NCBI RefSeq assembly: GCF_000802235.1
Contig: NZ_JTDL01000145.1
Coordinates: 1-64,000 of the forward strand
DNA: 64,000 nt
DNA from: Sinomonas humi
Lineage (GTDB): Bacteria > Actinomycetota > Actinomycetes > Actinomycetales > Micrococcaceae
Reading direction: 5' to 3'
A program made the position numbers and the translations under genes. Under the pieces are notes generated by a model. That model was not told the origin of the DNA. It saw only the letters and a list, made by a program, of their open reading frames with translations, and searched no databases. Positions 51,810-61,039 of the stretch are shown here, piece after piece; the first letter of the stretch is position 1, and the number at the start of each line of letters is the position of its first letter.

Positions 51810-54800
51810 CTATGTCTTCGGGGGAGTCGCATGAGGCCGCGGGGCCAATTTAAGTGGCGGGACTGGGGAAATCAGTGGTTGCTTCGAGTGGGCATCCGTG
51901 TCTAGAGCCGCGCCGCTGACCACCGTCTTGGTATGCCCCTCCAGAAGGAGGACGTTCGGGATGCCGGGGTTCAGGGCATGGCATAGGCCATACAGTGAGC
52001 CGGCTGTCCCGAGCATGAGACCTCGGACGGTGGTGATTCCCTGCGGGAGCCCGCTGCGTGGCTGCGATCTTTGAATACGGCTGATCACCCGGTTCCGGAA
52101 ATCGTCCAGGCAGATGTTGGATCCCGCATATTCTGCAACTGGTTGTGAGGCCATCAGATTGCCGAGGCTGCCGTGGCACAGGGAGTCGTCCGATGGAAGC
52201 TCATCTCGGCTCGCCTCCCGGGCGCCGATGACGGCCAGGCCTAAGAGTTCAGGTGCTCCGAGAAGCGGGGCTGCGGAGGCGCGAGCCATTGCGATACCCG
52301 CCGCGCCATGGCACCAATGGGCAGGGAACATCTCGCCCACCATGAGCGACTCGGGTCGCGCGTCAAGCCATCTTTGCTTGGACGGACGGAACATCGCGTC
52401 GTCGAATCGGAGGGCCTCCATAGCGGCGGATGCGATCCTGTCGTCGTCGAGGGCGGAGGCCGCCCGGGCTAAGGCCCAACCGATGCCGGTCGCCCCGTGG
52501 GAGAACCCTCCTAGCTGAGCTTTGGCCGCCCCGGTCCGCCATACACGACTGTCGTCGTCGAGGAGCACGCTGCGGCTGATCAGGTGGGCAGTGACGGCCT
52601 GGAGGGCACTGCGGCCTTGGGGAGTGTGGGCCTCGGGCATCGAAGCGATGACGGCGCATGCGCCAGCAGCCCCGGCCATGACGTCGAAGTAGGTGTCCTG
52701 ATCGACGGCTTGTTCCACGCGGGTGATCGCTTTGAGGCGGAGCTCTTGGTAGCGGTTGCCGCTCAGGATCCCGTCATAGTGCGAGAGCGCGTAGAGGAGT
52801 CCTGCGGCGCCGCTGTACGCGCCGATGGGAAGCGTTAGCCGCTCCTTGGTCCAGTCGTCGAGGATCGAAGCAATGGCGTGAGCCGTCCGATGCGCGAGGT
52901 CGTCGAGGCCGAGATTTGGAAGGAGCCCGTGCGCGTGTGTCGCTGCAAAACTGATTCCCGCGAGTCCGTCATAGAGCGTCGGGCCAATCGGTCGGTACTC
53001 AAGTCCGCTGCTGTCATTGCCGCTGCAGACGCTTATCCATGTCGCGTCGTGGTCGCCGAGGATCGCGGACTCGAGTAGAACCCTGGCCTGCTCGCGGGCC
53101 AGGGCGGTGATCGCGGATCCTATCTTCTCTGGTGCAATATGAGCCTGACTATCCTCCCGTCTCATCTCAGATTCGCCGGCTCGTGGTGCGGCGGCGAGGA
53201 TCGACTCGTCAATGAGGCGCAGCGACTCGCGCATTCGCTCTGGGTCAAGGGAGTTCAGCCGCTCGGCGGCATCTTGGAGCGTGGTCTTCTCGAAGTAGTC
53301 CGGGATCACTTCGCGTCCGCTGGCGAACAGGCCGCGCTGATCCATGCGGGCGGTGAAGAGCGGGACGTCAAGTTGCCACAGGGATTCTTCCTCTGCGCTG
53401 ACCAGAGAACTCTCGCCAGGGTGCTCGTCGATGTGTGCCCAGAGGCTGCGCAGAAGGTGGTCGCGATCGATGCCGCTGCGGAGCCGGCTCGGCTGCCGCA
53501 TCTCAACCAGTAACAGCGAATATGAACGTGTAGCGCGGATGATGTGCCGCAACTCCATCTCAGGCACGGACGCCAGAATCGACTGGATCTGGGGTATGGA
53601 CGCCATCACTGAAAGGTGGGCCTGCCTGTAGCCCTCGCCGATTTCTGCGCGTTGCTCGCGCACGAGGTCGAGGGTCATTCCACCAGGTTGGTTCTTGGCG
53701 CGACCGACCGGCATCTCGACAGCAGCGATACGCATGCCGTCGGTGAAAGGGAAGACGACCTGGTGGACAGTCGCATACTGGGTGGTGCGCTGTAGCCCGC
53801 CCGTGGCCACGCTCACGTCGATGCTGGTGGCCTCTCCGGCTGTGAGCTGGACAGGGAGAATTCCTGCTCCAAGCACCGATGCATTCAAATGTTCGATCGC
53901 CCTCCGGGTTGCGACCACGTCGGCGCCAGCTCGGCTTCTGTTTTGGATCAGTGTCTCCATGTCGATCGGCACTGGCCCCGCGGCTGAAGCGATGACGTTC
54001 TCGAGGTGCAGGTCGGATGCTCCGAGGATATGGGCGATGGCAAGGAACGAACCCAGCCGACGCAGATACGTCTTCGGGTCTAGCTTCCCTGCGGCATCGT
54101 GGTCGATGAACTCCACCCAGCCGTATCCGTCGCGAGCCAGCGAGGACGGAGCATAAAGTCGAGCGAGCGAGGGGAGCGCTTCGTTAAGGACATCGACGAG
54201 CCGACGGTAAACGGTGAAGGGGCTGCAGTCGCGCGGCTTATAAACCAGTCGGTGGTGGTGCGCGAATCGGAGGACGGCCACGGACTGACCTGCATCGTGG
54301 CTATCGCCCGAGCCGAGCTCCACGGCCTGCAGAGAGGCGGCGCCGTGCGGTAGGAGACCATTGTCAGCCAATTCCTCCTCGTCGTCGATGAGCCGGTCGA
54401 GAACTCGCCCAACGTTCGTCCGCCAGTTTTTCAGATAGACGGTCAGGTCGCGGGCCAAGACGGGGTACTTCGTGTAGAAGCCGATGCGCTTGAGCGGCTC
54501 TGATAGGGCCGCATTGAGTCGGTCATACGAACCGGGGGACGACTCGTGCGCGAGCTCGGAGAGAATGCATCGCAGTGACATCGACGCAAGCCGCCCGGCC
54601 AACCCGTCGAGGAGGCTGGCGCGCGCGCTGTCGCTCAGCCAAGGCCAACCGTCGAGGTGTTTACCTTGGTTGCTGACCACATCGGCCAGCAAGCCAGGGA
54701 AAGGAAGTCCGCTTAGAAGGGTTCCTTCGACGACGAGTCCTCCGTTTCCGGGCGTGTACCCGCGGGCGGTGGGCCTCGGAGGCAGGAGCCAATGTTGGAC

Positions 54801-55049
54801 GTCTACGATCCAGCCCAACGCTCCGTGCTGTGGAGTCCAAGGCACGCCTGCGAGGAGAGCTCCTAGGTCTTTTGCCCCCATTGAATGCTCATCCAAATAA
54901 CGGCCGAACACTTCTGCCTGGAGCAAGGCCCGGTTCCTCCATGCATCTACCGCCGAGGGATCATGAGCAGAACCGAGATCGCCGTCGGGAACACGTTCCT
55001 GGAGAGAAGCTGCCTGGGCCAATGAGACGATCTCGTTCTGTGAGAACAT
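51810..55049 (-). CDS. lanM: class II lanthipeptide synthetase LanM
   Basis: The 1079-residue bifunctional enzyme starts at the ATG at 55049 after AAGGAGGG. The N-terminal dehydratase domain (DUF4135) has HHHRLVYKPRDCS with the ATP-binding Lys, and a kinase-like active site DLHLEN (~residue 341) and PIDMETL (~356). It phosphorylates and eliminates Ser/Thr of the precursor. The C-terminal LanC-like cyclase has GLAGISF, the active-site SHGATG (~849) and the zinc ligands in WCHGAAG (Cys ~912) and LCHGSLG (Cys-His ~957), which guide Cys addition to make (methyl)lanthionine. All expected motifs are intact. It lies downstream of the precursor gene, separated by a hairpin. Confidence 0.97.
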   Translation of the reverse strand: MFSQNEIVSLAQAASLQERVPDGDLGSAHDPSAVDAWRNRALLQAEVFGRYLDEHSMGAKDLGALLAGVPWTPQHGALGWIVDVQHWLLPPRPTARGYTPGNGGLVVEGTLLSGLPFPGLLADVVSNQGKHLDGWPWLSDSARASLLDGLAGRLASMSLRCILSELAHESSPGSYDRLNAALSEPLKRIGFYTKYPVLARDLTVYLKNWRTNVGRVLDRLIDDEEELADNGLLPHGAASLQAVELGSGDSHDAGQSVAVLRFAHHHRLVYKPRDCSPFTVYRRLVDVLNEALPSLARLYAPSSLARDGYGWVEFIDHDAAGKLDPKTYLRRLGSFLAIAHILGASDLHLENVIASAAGPVPIDMETLIQNRSRAGADVVATRRAIEHLNASVLGAGILPVQLTAGEATSIDVSVATGGLQRTTQYATVHQVVFPFTDGMRIAAVEMPVGRAKNQPGGMTLDLVREQRAEIGEGYRQAHLSVMASIPQIQSILASVPEMELRHIIRATRSYSLLLVEMRQPSRLRSGIDRDHLLRSLWAHIDEHPGESSLVSAEEESLWQLDVPLFTARMDQRGLFASGREVIPDYFEKTTLQDAAERLNSLDPERMRESLRLIDESILAAAPRAGESEMRREDSQAHIAPEKIGSAITALAREQARVLLESAILGDHDATWISVCSGNDSSGLEYRPIGPTLYDGLAGISFAATHAHGLLPNLGLDDLAHRTAHAIASILDDWTKERLTLPIGAYSGAAGLLYALSHYDGILSGNRYQELRLKAITRVEQAVDQDTYFDVMAGAAGACAVIASMPEAHTPQGRSALQAVTAHLISRSVLLDDDSRVWRTGAAKAQLGGFSHGATGIGWALARAASALDDDRIASAAMEALRFDDAMFRPSKQRWLDARPESLMVGEMFPAHWCHGAAGIAMARASAAPLLGAPELLGLAVIGAREASRDELPSDDSLCHGSLGNLMASQPVAEYAGSNICLDDFRNRVISRIQRSQPRSGLPQGITTVRGLMLGTAGSLYGLCHALNPGIPNVLLLEGHTKTVVSGAALDTDAHSKQPLISPVPPLKLAPRPHATPPKT

Positions 55050-55075
55050 CGGGGACCAGCCCTCCTTCTAGACAC

Positions 55076-55115
55076 CGGCGGACGGCTCAGGCATCGAAAC
55101 CTGAACCGTCCGCCG
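55076..55115 (-). terminator. attenuator hairpin between lanA and lanM
   Basis: A 16-bp stem (left arm 55076-55091, 8-nt loop, right arm 55100-55115) whose single plus-strand mismatch becomes a G-U pair in the lanA transcript. It sits 6 bp past the lanA stop and ends 26 bp before lanM. There is no U tract, so partial termination is likely, giving more precursor than enzyme. Confidence 0.75.
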
Positions 55116-55121
55116 AGGGTG

Positions 55122-55331
55122 CTATCGGCACGCACAAATGAACGTGCCGCACTCGATGGTGAGCGTACAGATCCAGCCGCTGCTGGCCATGTATGGGCTC
55201 GCGATCCGTTCGAACTCCGAGTCGATCTGCGCCTGTAGCGACGGAGTGCTGCCGTCAGTGGCGCGGGCATCGGTGTCCCATTGCGGGCTGACGATTGCCC
55301 CGAGTTCCTGCTGTTCAAGGATGTTGGCCAT
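55122..55331 (-). CDS. lanA: lantibiotic precursor peptide, actagardine/michiganin type
   Basis: The 69-residue peptide starts at the ATG at 55331, with a near-perfect AAAGGAGGAAA site upstream. The leader (~1-49: [17 protein letters not shown] ... [10 protein letters not shown]) is acidic and amphipathic, as LanM leaders are. The C-terminal core [20 protein letters not shown] (50-69) matches actagardine ([19 protein letters not shown]) at 17 of 19 positions, with Ile for Val and Phe for Val plus an extra Arg. Michiganin A shares the final Arg. Its three Thr and four Cys can form the four-ring type B (mersacidin-like) scaffold that binds lipid II. Cleavage after Ala49 is inferred. Confidence 0.96.
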   Translation of the reverse strand: MANILEQQELGAIVSPQWDTDARATDGSTPSLQAQIDSEFERIASPYMASSGWICTLTIECGTFICACR

Positions 55332-55666
55332 GTTCTTTCCTCCTTTCTGAGAATCGTGGGCGGTCGCGCATCGTGTGGGGGCCCGGGAGAAGATTCGTCT
55401 CGGCGACGATTCGTGAGTGTTGGGGAAGTAACGCCGGTGAAAGTCCGCTTCTATCTGCTCGTTTTCCTCGATATGAGATCCTCGAGACGCTCTCAGCCTA
55501 GGAACGCGAGACGGCGCCCACATCATGCTTGATAGGGATCTTTGACGTGACCCTCCCCCCTTGATCGCGGCCTCCTCCACCACTCGTATTGCCACCTTGG
55601 GAGGAGGGCACTGAGCTGAAGCCTGTAGTTGCACGGAGCGGGATCCTCCGCCACTACGCTGAACCC
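55332..55666. promoter_or_regulatory. divergent promoter region of the lantibiotic locus
   Basis: 335 bp between lanA (-) and the kinase gene (+). CGAGACG occurs at 55484-55490 and 55507-55513, direct repeats 23 bp apart, a spacing (two helical turns) often used by NarL-type response regulators. A TACGCT hexamer (55654-55659) ends 7 nt before the kinase ATG and could be the -10 of a leaderless mRNA. These are candidates only. Confidence 0.4.
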
Positions 55667-56803
55667 ATGTCACAGCCTGGGGGGACACGGCGACGCACTG
55701 ATTCACGCGTCGCCGCCTGCAGCGTCCTCGCCTGTGCCGGGATGGGCTTGGTGGGCCAGCCCGATTGGATGTGGTCCGCTGCGATGGCGGCGTGCCTCAT
55801 TCTGCGAAGATCCGCTCCTGGGGGGTTCGCGGTCCTTGTCACAGTGATTTCAGGCGCTCACTTCGTTGCTGATGCAGCGCTGCTAATGCCCGGCGACCTC
55901 GTCCTTCTGACGGCTGTCTACTCGGTTGCTGCGTATGCCTCGGAACCACTGCGCAACTTGGGCCTGTTTCTCGGCGGAGCCTTCGTGGCACTGCTCGCGT
56001 GCAGGGCTCTTGTCGGCGACAGCGCCCGCGACCTTCGCTCAATTGTGCTACCGGTGGCTCTTGTCTTGGTCAGCATCATCGCCGCGTGGGCCCTCGGCCA
56101 TCTCGAACGGCGCAAGGCAGGCGCCTTTCGCGACCTTGAACAGCGGCAGATACTCGCCGAGCGCCATGCGGAGGCCAACGCCCGGCTTGCTGCCTACGAG
56201 GAGCGAGAACGTATTAGCGACGATATGCACGACGTCCTTGCCCACACGCTGACTGCCATAGTCGTGCAGGCCGAAAGCGGCGGCACTGTCGCCCAGAACC
56301 GGGAGACTACTGAGCTGTTCGCTAGCATCTCCACGACCAGCCGGGCGGCACTCCGAGAAGTCCGAAGCTTGCTCTCTCCCGACGCTGGGCCCAAAACCCG
56401 CCCGACCCCTGGCATCGAGGATCTCGAGGACCTCATCGAGGGCTTCGCCCTAACTGGACTGAAAATCGATCTGACTCAGACAGGGAAGGCTTCCTCTCTC
56501 ACTCCTGGAATGGGCGTCGCCGTCTATCGGGTCGTTCAAGAGTCGCTGACGAACGCGCTGCGGCATGGAGCCGAGAGAACGGTACGCCTGGCGATGGTCT
56601 GGTCGATGGATGAACTTTCGGTCTCTAGCGCGAATCCCCTCGACGAGCCCGCGCGGCACCGTCCTGTGCAGGAGCATCGCGGCCTTGCAAGCATCCGCCG
56701 TCGTTGCGAGCTCTACGGAGGACGGGTGCTGATAGAAGCAGGCTACGACTTCACTGTGAATGCAGCGTGGCCGTTGAGGCCGAAGAGCAGCCGGACGGCA
56801 TGA
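55667..56803 (+). CDS. sensor histidine kinase (NarL/DesK-type) of the lantibiotic locus
   Basis: The 378-residue protein starts at the ATG at 55667. Four to five hydrophobic helices (residues ~15-145) form a membrane sensor with little extracellular sequence. The HisKA_3 dimer/phospho-acceptor motif [17 protein letters not shown] has His188. The HATPase domain keeps the N-box ([13 protein letters not shown]), but the G-boxes are short, as usual in this family. It is divergent from lanA and coupled by ATGA to its response regulator. It likely senses the lantibiotic or cell-wall stress. A related pair (GarR/GarK type) accompanies the actagardine genes. Confidence 0.92.
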   Translation: MSQPGGTRRRTDSRVAACSVLACAGMGLVGQPDWMWSAAMAACLILRRSAPGGFAVLVTVISGAHFVADAALLMPGDLVLLTAVYSVAAYASEPLRNLGLFLGGAFVALLACRALVGDSARDLRSIVLPVALVLVSIIAAWALGHLERRKAGAFRDLEQRQILAERHAEANARLAAYEERERISDDMHDVLAHTLTAIVVQAESGGTVAQNRETTELFASISTTSRAALREVRSLLSPDAGPKTRPTPGIEDLEDLIEGFALTGLKIDLTQTGKASSLTPGMGVAVYRVVQESLTNALRHGAERTVRLAMVWSMDELSVSSANPLDEPARHRPVQEHRGLASIRRRCELYGGRVLIEAGYDFTVNAAWPLRPKSSRTA

Positions 56804-57513
56804 TCAATCTGCCCCATCAGATCACCGTCCTCGTGGTGGACGATCAGTCTCTCGTCCGCGATGGGTTCACTCGGATCGTCAACTCGCAGCCGGACATGAC
56901 CACGGTCGGAGTCGCCGCGGACGGCAAGGAGGCGATCGCACGGGCGCGTGAGCTGCATCCCGACGTCGTACTCATGGACATTCGCATGCCTGTGCTCGAT
57001 GGGATCGAAGCAACACGGACCATCGTCTCAGAAGGGGCCAGCCGGGGCACCCGCGTACTCGGATTGACCACCTACGACGCCGACGCCTACGCCATCCGCA
57101 TTGTCAAGGCCGGAGCGATCGGATTCATCCTGAAGGACAGCACAGCCGCCCAGCTGGTTGGCGCCATCCGCTCCGCACATTGCGGCACGTTCACCGCTGC
57201 AGTCAGCACCAGCCGTCGGCTAATCGCCAGACTTACTGAGCGCCCAGCCGCATCGGCGTCGAATCCTTCCGCCTTGAGCGGCCTGACGAAACGAGAGATG
57301 GCGGTTTTCGATCACCTTGTCTCAGGAGCATCCAACCTGGAGATCGCCCGCGAGTTCGGAGTCGCCGAGGTAACCATCAAGACTCACGTTGGACACATCC
57401 TGTCCAAGCTAGGTGCCCGGGACCGTGTCCAACTGGTGGTCTGGGCCCACCGGCAAGGACTGGCAGACAGGGGTCCCGACGGTGAGGTTGATGGGAGAAC
57501 TCCAGACGTATGA
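56800..57513 (+). CDS. LuxR/NarL-type response regulator of the lantibiotic locus
   Basis: The 237-residue protein starts at the ATG at 56800, overlapping the kinase stop. The receiver domain (VLVVDDQSLVRDG, phospho-acceptor Asp60 in VVLMDIRMPVLDG, conserved Lys in FILKDS) is followed by a LuxR helix-turn-helix (LTKREMAVFDHLVSGASNLEIAREFGVAEVTIKTHVGHILSKL; location cue). It should activate lanA and/or the ABC immunity genes when phosphorylated. A 127-bp gap separates it from the ABC genes. Confidence 0.94.
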   Translation: MINLPHQITVLVVDDQSLVRDGFTRIVNSQPDMTTVGVAADGKEAIARARELHPDVVLMDIRMPVLDGIEATRTIVSEGASRGTRVLGLTTYDADAYAIRIVKAGAIGFILKDSTAAQLVGAIRSAHCGTFTAAVSTSRRLIARLTERPAASASNPSALSGLTKREMAVFDHLVSGASNLEIAREFGVAEVTIKTHVGHILSKLGARDRVQLVVWAHRQGLADRGPDGEVDGRTPDV

Positions 57514-57640
57514 CGAGCGCGGGCCGCTACGCTGCCTCCTGCGAAGGTAGGAGCTGAAGTTCAGTCCTGAGCGCGATTCGCGCTTTGCGTCACGTGGGCA
57601 TTATGAGAAGCATGTTGCCGCCGTGCGAAACGAGACTTCG

Positions 57641-58540
57641 ATGAACAATGTCATCGCGACAATGGATCTGACGAAACGCTTCAAAGAGCACACCGTTGTC
57701 GATGGGCTGGACCTGCTCGTGCCGCAAGGAACGGTCTATGGCTTCCTCGGCCCAAATGGATCAGGGAAGTCGACGACCATGAAGATGCTCCTCGGCCTCA
57801 CACGGCCGACAAAGGGCGAGATCGAGCTGTTCGGACGGCCTCTCACGCCTGTCTCGCGAGCGGAGATCCTGCCCTCCATCGGGTCGATGATAGAGGAGCC
57901 ACCTGGCTATGGGCATCTCACCGGCGCAGAGAACATGCGCATCGTCGGGGACATGCTGGGCCTAGTCGACAGACAGATCGAACGGGCGCTGGCCACGGTC
58001 CGTCTGACCGAGCATAAGGACAAGCTCGTCCGGAACTACTCCCTAGGGATGAAGCAGCGTCTCGGCATTGCAATGGCCCTTGCCCGCGACCCCTCCCTGC
58101 TCGTGCTCGACGAGCCAACGAACGGCCTAGACCCTGCCGGTATCGAAGAGATCCGCACCCTGCTGATCGAGCTGGCAGGGCAGGGCATTACGGTGATGGT
58201 CTCCAGCCATCTGCTCGACGAGATCGACAAGATGGCCAGCGTCCTGGGCATCCTCGCGAACGGCAGGATGATCTTCCAGGGCACTCGAGAACGGCTGTTC
58301 AATCAATCGATTCCAGACCTGATCATCGAGACGTCCGCGCCCGATGTCGCGCTCGGACACGTGGAGGGTGCAACAGTAGTGCCCGAGGGGATCCGGCTCA
58401 GCGGCATTGAGAGAGACGCCGCCGCCCATTTAGTCAAGCGGCTTGCGACAGCAGATGTGCCCATTTACGGAGTCCGCCGCGCCCAGCAGAGCTTGGAAGA
58501 CGTGTTCATGGACCTCACCGGACGAGGAGGTCTGCTGTGA
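57641..58540 (+). CDS. ABC transporter ATPase, LanF/BcrA-like (lantibiotic immunity)
   Basis: The ATG at 57641 gives 299 residues (MNNVIATMDLTKRF); an in-frame GTG at 57623 would add six. It has Walker A GPNGSGKST (~37-45), Q-loop region EEPPGYGHLTGAENM, signature YSLGMKQRLGIAMAL, Walker B LLVLDEPTNGLDP and VSSHLLDEIDK. The modified Q-loop carries Glu (IEEPPGY) where most ABC proteins have Gln. That E-loop is a hallmark of lantibiotic immunity and BcrA-type ATPases. With the two permeases it should expel the lantibiotic from the membrane to protect the producer. Confidence 0.93.
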   Translation: MNNVIATMDLTKRFKEHTVVDGLDLLVPQGTVYGFLGPNGSGKSTTMKMLLGLTRPTKGEIELFGRPLTPVSRAEILPSIGSMIEEPPGYGHLTGAENMRIVGDMLGLVDRQIERALATVRLTEHKDKLVRNYSLGMKQRLGIAMALARDPSLLVLDEPTNGLDPAGIEEIRTLLIELAGQGITVMVSSHLLDEIDKMASVLGILANGRMIFQGTRERLFNQSIPDLIIETSAPDVALGHVEGATVVPEGIRLSGIERDAAAHLVKRLATADVPIYGVRRAQQSLEDVFMDLTGRGGLL

Positions 58541-59289
58541 CGCGCGGGGTGCTTCTGGAATTCCGGAAGATGCACAGGCTTCGCACGCTCCCCCTCCTGA
58601 TCGTGCTCGTCGTGGCGGTGGCTGCCCTCAGCTCGGCCTCGCTGTTCTCCCGTGGAGCGCATGCGACACTGAATGACTCTTCAGCCCGCCCCTGGGCCGC
58701 GCTGCTGCTCAGTTACACCATGATCGCGGCGATGACTTCTCCGATCCTCACTGCAGTCCTGGCCAGCAGGCAGACCGATATCGAGCATTCCGGTGCAGGC
58801 TGGACGCTCTCTGCTACGGCGGGACATTCGCCTAGTCGGCTCTGCTGGGCAAAACTCGCAGCACTCGCTTTGCTTCTCCTGCCCGCAACCGGTGTGCAGT
58901 CGCTGCTCGTTCTGGGCGCCGGCACGCTCGCAGGAATCACCGTCCGCGTCGACCCAGCTCCATGGGCTCTATACACCGCGCTGCTTTATCTGGTCAATGT
59001 TGCCTTCTGCGCGCTGTACATCTGGTTGGCGGCGCGCGTCGAGAACCAACTGATTAGCGTCGGCGTCGGCATGCTCGGCGCGTTCCTGGCTGTGTTCGCA
59101 TTGCTCATACCGTCTGAGCTCAGCAGGCTCATCCCTTGGGGCTATTACGCGGTGATCTCGCATGCAGGCCAGAACGGTGGAGAGGTCACCTACGTGAGTC
59201 CTCCTTACGGCTGGATCCTTGGATTCTTCGTCCTTGTCGGGTCGGCCTTCACCTTGGCCACTCGCCACCTCGACCGCGCCGAGAGGTAA
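58537..59289 (+). CDS. ABC permease, LanE/LanG-like
   Basis: The 250-residue protein starts at a GTG at 58537 overlapping the ATPase stop (GTGA). It has six hydrophobic helices (e.g. TLPLLIVLVVAVAALSSASLF, AALALLLLPATGVQSLLVLGAG, LIPWGYYAVIS) in the compact ABC-2 immunity-permease topology, and begins with a basic amphipathic segment (LLEFRKMHRL). The LanEG subunits act as a heterodimer with LanF. Confidence 0.88.
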   Translation: MTRGVLLEFRKMHRLRTLPLLIVLVVAVAALSSASLFSRGAHATLNDSSARPWAALLLSYTMIAAMTSPILTAVLASRQTDIEHSGAGWTLSATAGHSPSRLCWAKLAALALLLLPATGVQSLLVLGAGTLAGITVRVDPAPWALYTALLYLVNVAFCALYIWLAARVENQLISVGVGMLGAFLAVFALLIPSELSRLIPWGYYAVISHAGQNGGEVTYVSPPYGWILGFFVLVGSAFTLATRHLDRAER

Positions 59290-59294
59290 CTCAC

Positions 59295-60041
59295 GTGTTC
59301 CGAGCAGAATTCACTAAGCTCAAGCGCTCCAGCACTTGGATCATCGCCGTCGTCCTTCCATTGCTCGCCGTGGTGACGGGAACCATCAACCTTGCCAACA
59401 ACACGGAAACCCTCGATGCGGGCTGGTCCTCGTTCACATCTCAAGTCGTCCTGTTCTACGGCCTGCTTTTTTACTCGATGGGCATAAGCCTGCTAGCGGC
59501 TGCCGTCTGGAGGATCGAACATCGCGGCACGAACTGGAATCTTCTGCTCACCAGCACTGAAAAGTCGATTCGGCTCGTGCTTGCCAAACTTGCCGCGATC
59601 CTCGTGCCTGTTGCTCTTATGCAGGTGGTACTCATCGTCGGAACGGCCGTCTCCGGGCTGTTCATGCTCCGGCTCGACGGCGGCTTCCCTTGGCAGTTCG
59701 CGCTGGTTAGCCTCATCGCGATCGTGGCTGCACTTCCTCTTATAGCGGTGCAGTCTCTGCTGTCCCTGCTGGCGAAGTCCTTCGCGGCGCCGGTCGCGCT
59801 TTGCCTGCTTGGCTGCGTCATCGGCGTCGCCTCAGTCACCTCCAGCGCACTCCGCCCGCTCGGCTACGTGCTTCCGCAGGCGATCAACACACGCGCGCTT
59901 AATCTCGGTTCCACCGCAATCGCCGAGTCTGGGAGACTAACCGTCGTCGATATCATTCCGATGATGTCGACCAGCCTCGGCATAGCCGCCGCGATTGTAG
60001 TTTTGACAGTTGGCGCGATCCGGGCGATCAAACTTCGCTGA
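59295..60041 (+). CDS. ABC permease, LanG/LanE-like
   Basis: The 248-residue protein starts at a GTG at 59295, 5 bp after the previous stop, with GAGAGG upstream. The N-terminus FRAEFTKLKRSSTWIIAVVLPLLAVVTG and six helices match the partner permease and the LanG/SpaG/MutG group. It completes an F-E-G set. The following 60042-60286 spacer shows no gene. Confidence 0.88.
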   Translation: MFRAEFTKLKRSSTWIIAVVLPLLAVVTGTINLANNTETLDAGWSSFTSQVVLFYGLLFYSMGISLLAAAVWRIEHRGTNWNLLLTSTEKSIRLVLAKLAAILVPVALMQVVLIVGTAVSGLFMLRLDGGFPWQFALVSLIAIVAALPLIAVQSLLSLLAKSFAAPVALCLLGCVIGVASVTSSALRPLGYVLPQAINTRALNLGSTAIAESGRLTVVDIIPMMSTSLGIAAAIVVLTVGAIRAIKLR

Positions 60042-60286
60042 CGCCGAGGCTCGGCGGCGTTCGAGAGCCCGCAGGCGCCGGTCTGATCGCTTCGATCACC
60101 GATAAAAGGTGCAGCCGGACGAGCTATAGGCCAGAGTGCGGTCCCGCCAGTCGGCTCCACCTTTGGCCGCTCAGCTGACGCGATTGTCGTTGTCACAAGC
60201 TGCACTCCGAGACATCTCGCCCCTGTTCGTCCACAATTTCAGGCTGAGAGTGGAAGGAGATGATCTGCCTTGTTGAGCCTCCGCCC

Positions 60287-60652
60287 TCATCTCGGCGGGG
60301 AGCCTGAGTAGAACCGGCCAAACTTGTTCAAGAACAAGAACATGACGGCAAACCCCACGACGCTCAACAGAGGGCCAGCCCAGTACATCGCGTCCGAACC
60401 GCGCAGCAGGATCGCGATCGCGCCGCCCGTCATAGCGAGAGCACCTACGCCTGGCGCCGCCGTTGCGAAGGTGCTCTGTATTTTCCAGTGGATTTGCCCG
60501 TAATAGGCGGCTTGAAGAACAAGGAAGAGGATGGCCCCTGGCACGAACACCAAAGGCCATAAGCCCGGTGTCAGGGCGAGAACACTTAGCGATACTCCAT
60601 AAACCAGGGAGATACCTAACCAATATGCTCGCGGTGACTTTCTCGGCTCCAC
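60287..60652 (-). CDS. small four-helix membrane protein
   Basis: The 121-residue protein starts at a GTG at 60652 with AAGGAAC upstream. Helices: WLGISLVYGVSLSVLAL, LWPLVFVPGAILFLVLQAAYY, GVGALAMTGGAIAILL and YWAGPLLSVVGFAVMFLFL. Its place beside the lantibiotic immunity genes makes an immunity or unrelated membrane role possible, but no family is recognised. It faces the ABC operon tail to tail. Confidence 0.6.
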   Translation of the reverse strand: MEPRKSPRAYWLGISLVYGVSLSVLALTPGLWPLVFVPGAILFLVLQAAYYGQIHWKIQSTFATAAPGVGALAMTGGAIAILLRGSDAMYWAGPLLSVVGFAVMFLFLNKFGRFYSGSPPR

Positions 60653-60673
60653 GTCAGTCTCGTTCCTTCTTGA

Positions 60674-60778
60674 TTAGCAGCTCATATTAAAGTCGATCAC
60701 CATCCCGCCCAGTGCAAGTGCGAGAAAGCAGCCCACCGCAGTCCAAGGGCCGAAGAACTCCCAGACTTCACACTCCAC
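60674..60778 (-). CDS. possible 34-residue membrane peptide
   Basis: A GTG at 60778 opens a short frame with ECEVWEFFGPWTAVGCFLAL and a second part ending DFNMSC, a single hydrophobic helix with several Cys, stopping 22 bp before the next start (60652). A GGGAG lies 13 bp upstream of the GTG, which is far. It could be a small membrane protein co-transcribed with the 60287-60652 gene or the tail of a decayed gene. Confidence 0.3.
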   Translation of the reverse strand: MECEVWEFFGPWTAVGCFLALALGGMVIDFNMSC

Positions 60779-61039
60779 GCTACTGTTGGCATATCACTCC
60801 CAGAGGCGGCCCACGTAGACGGGGACTGCGGTAGCCCGTGAGCATTCTCATCCACTTTGCGAACCCGACAGGATCGAGGGGTCCTTGCCTTGTCCAGTCT
60901 CGATATGGCTACTGCTCGTTGTTCAGGAGTGGGCTCAGCAATTGTCGCGCCAGAGGCAAGGTCTTGGCTCTTCGCCGAGGCTGCCGTAGCAGGAGTTAGC
61001 GACACTGCAAGAAGCGCTAACGCTGACAGTGAGCGACGA

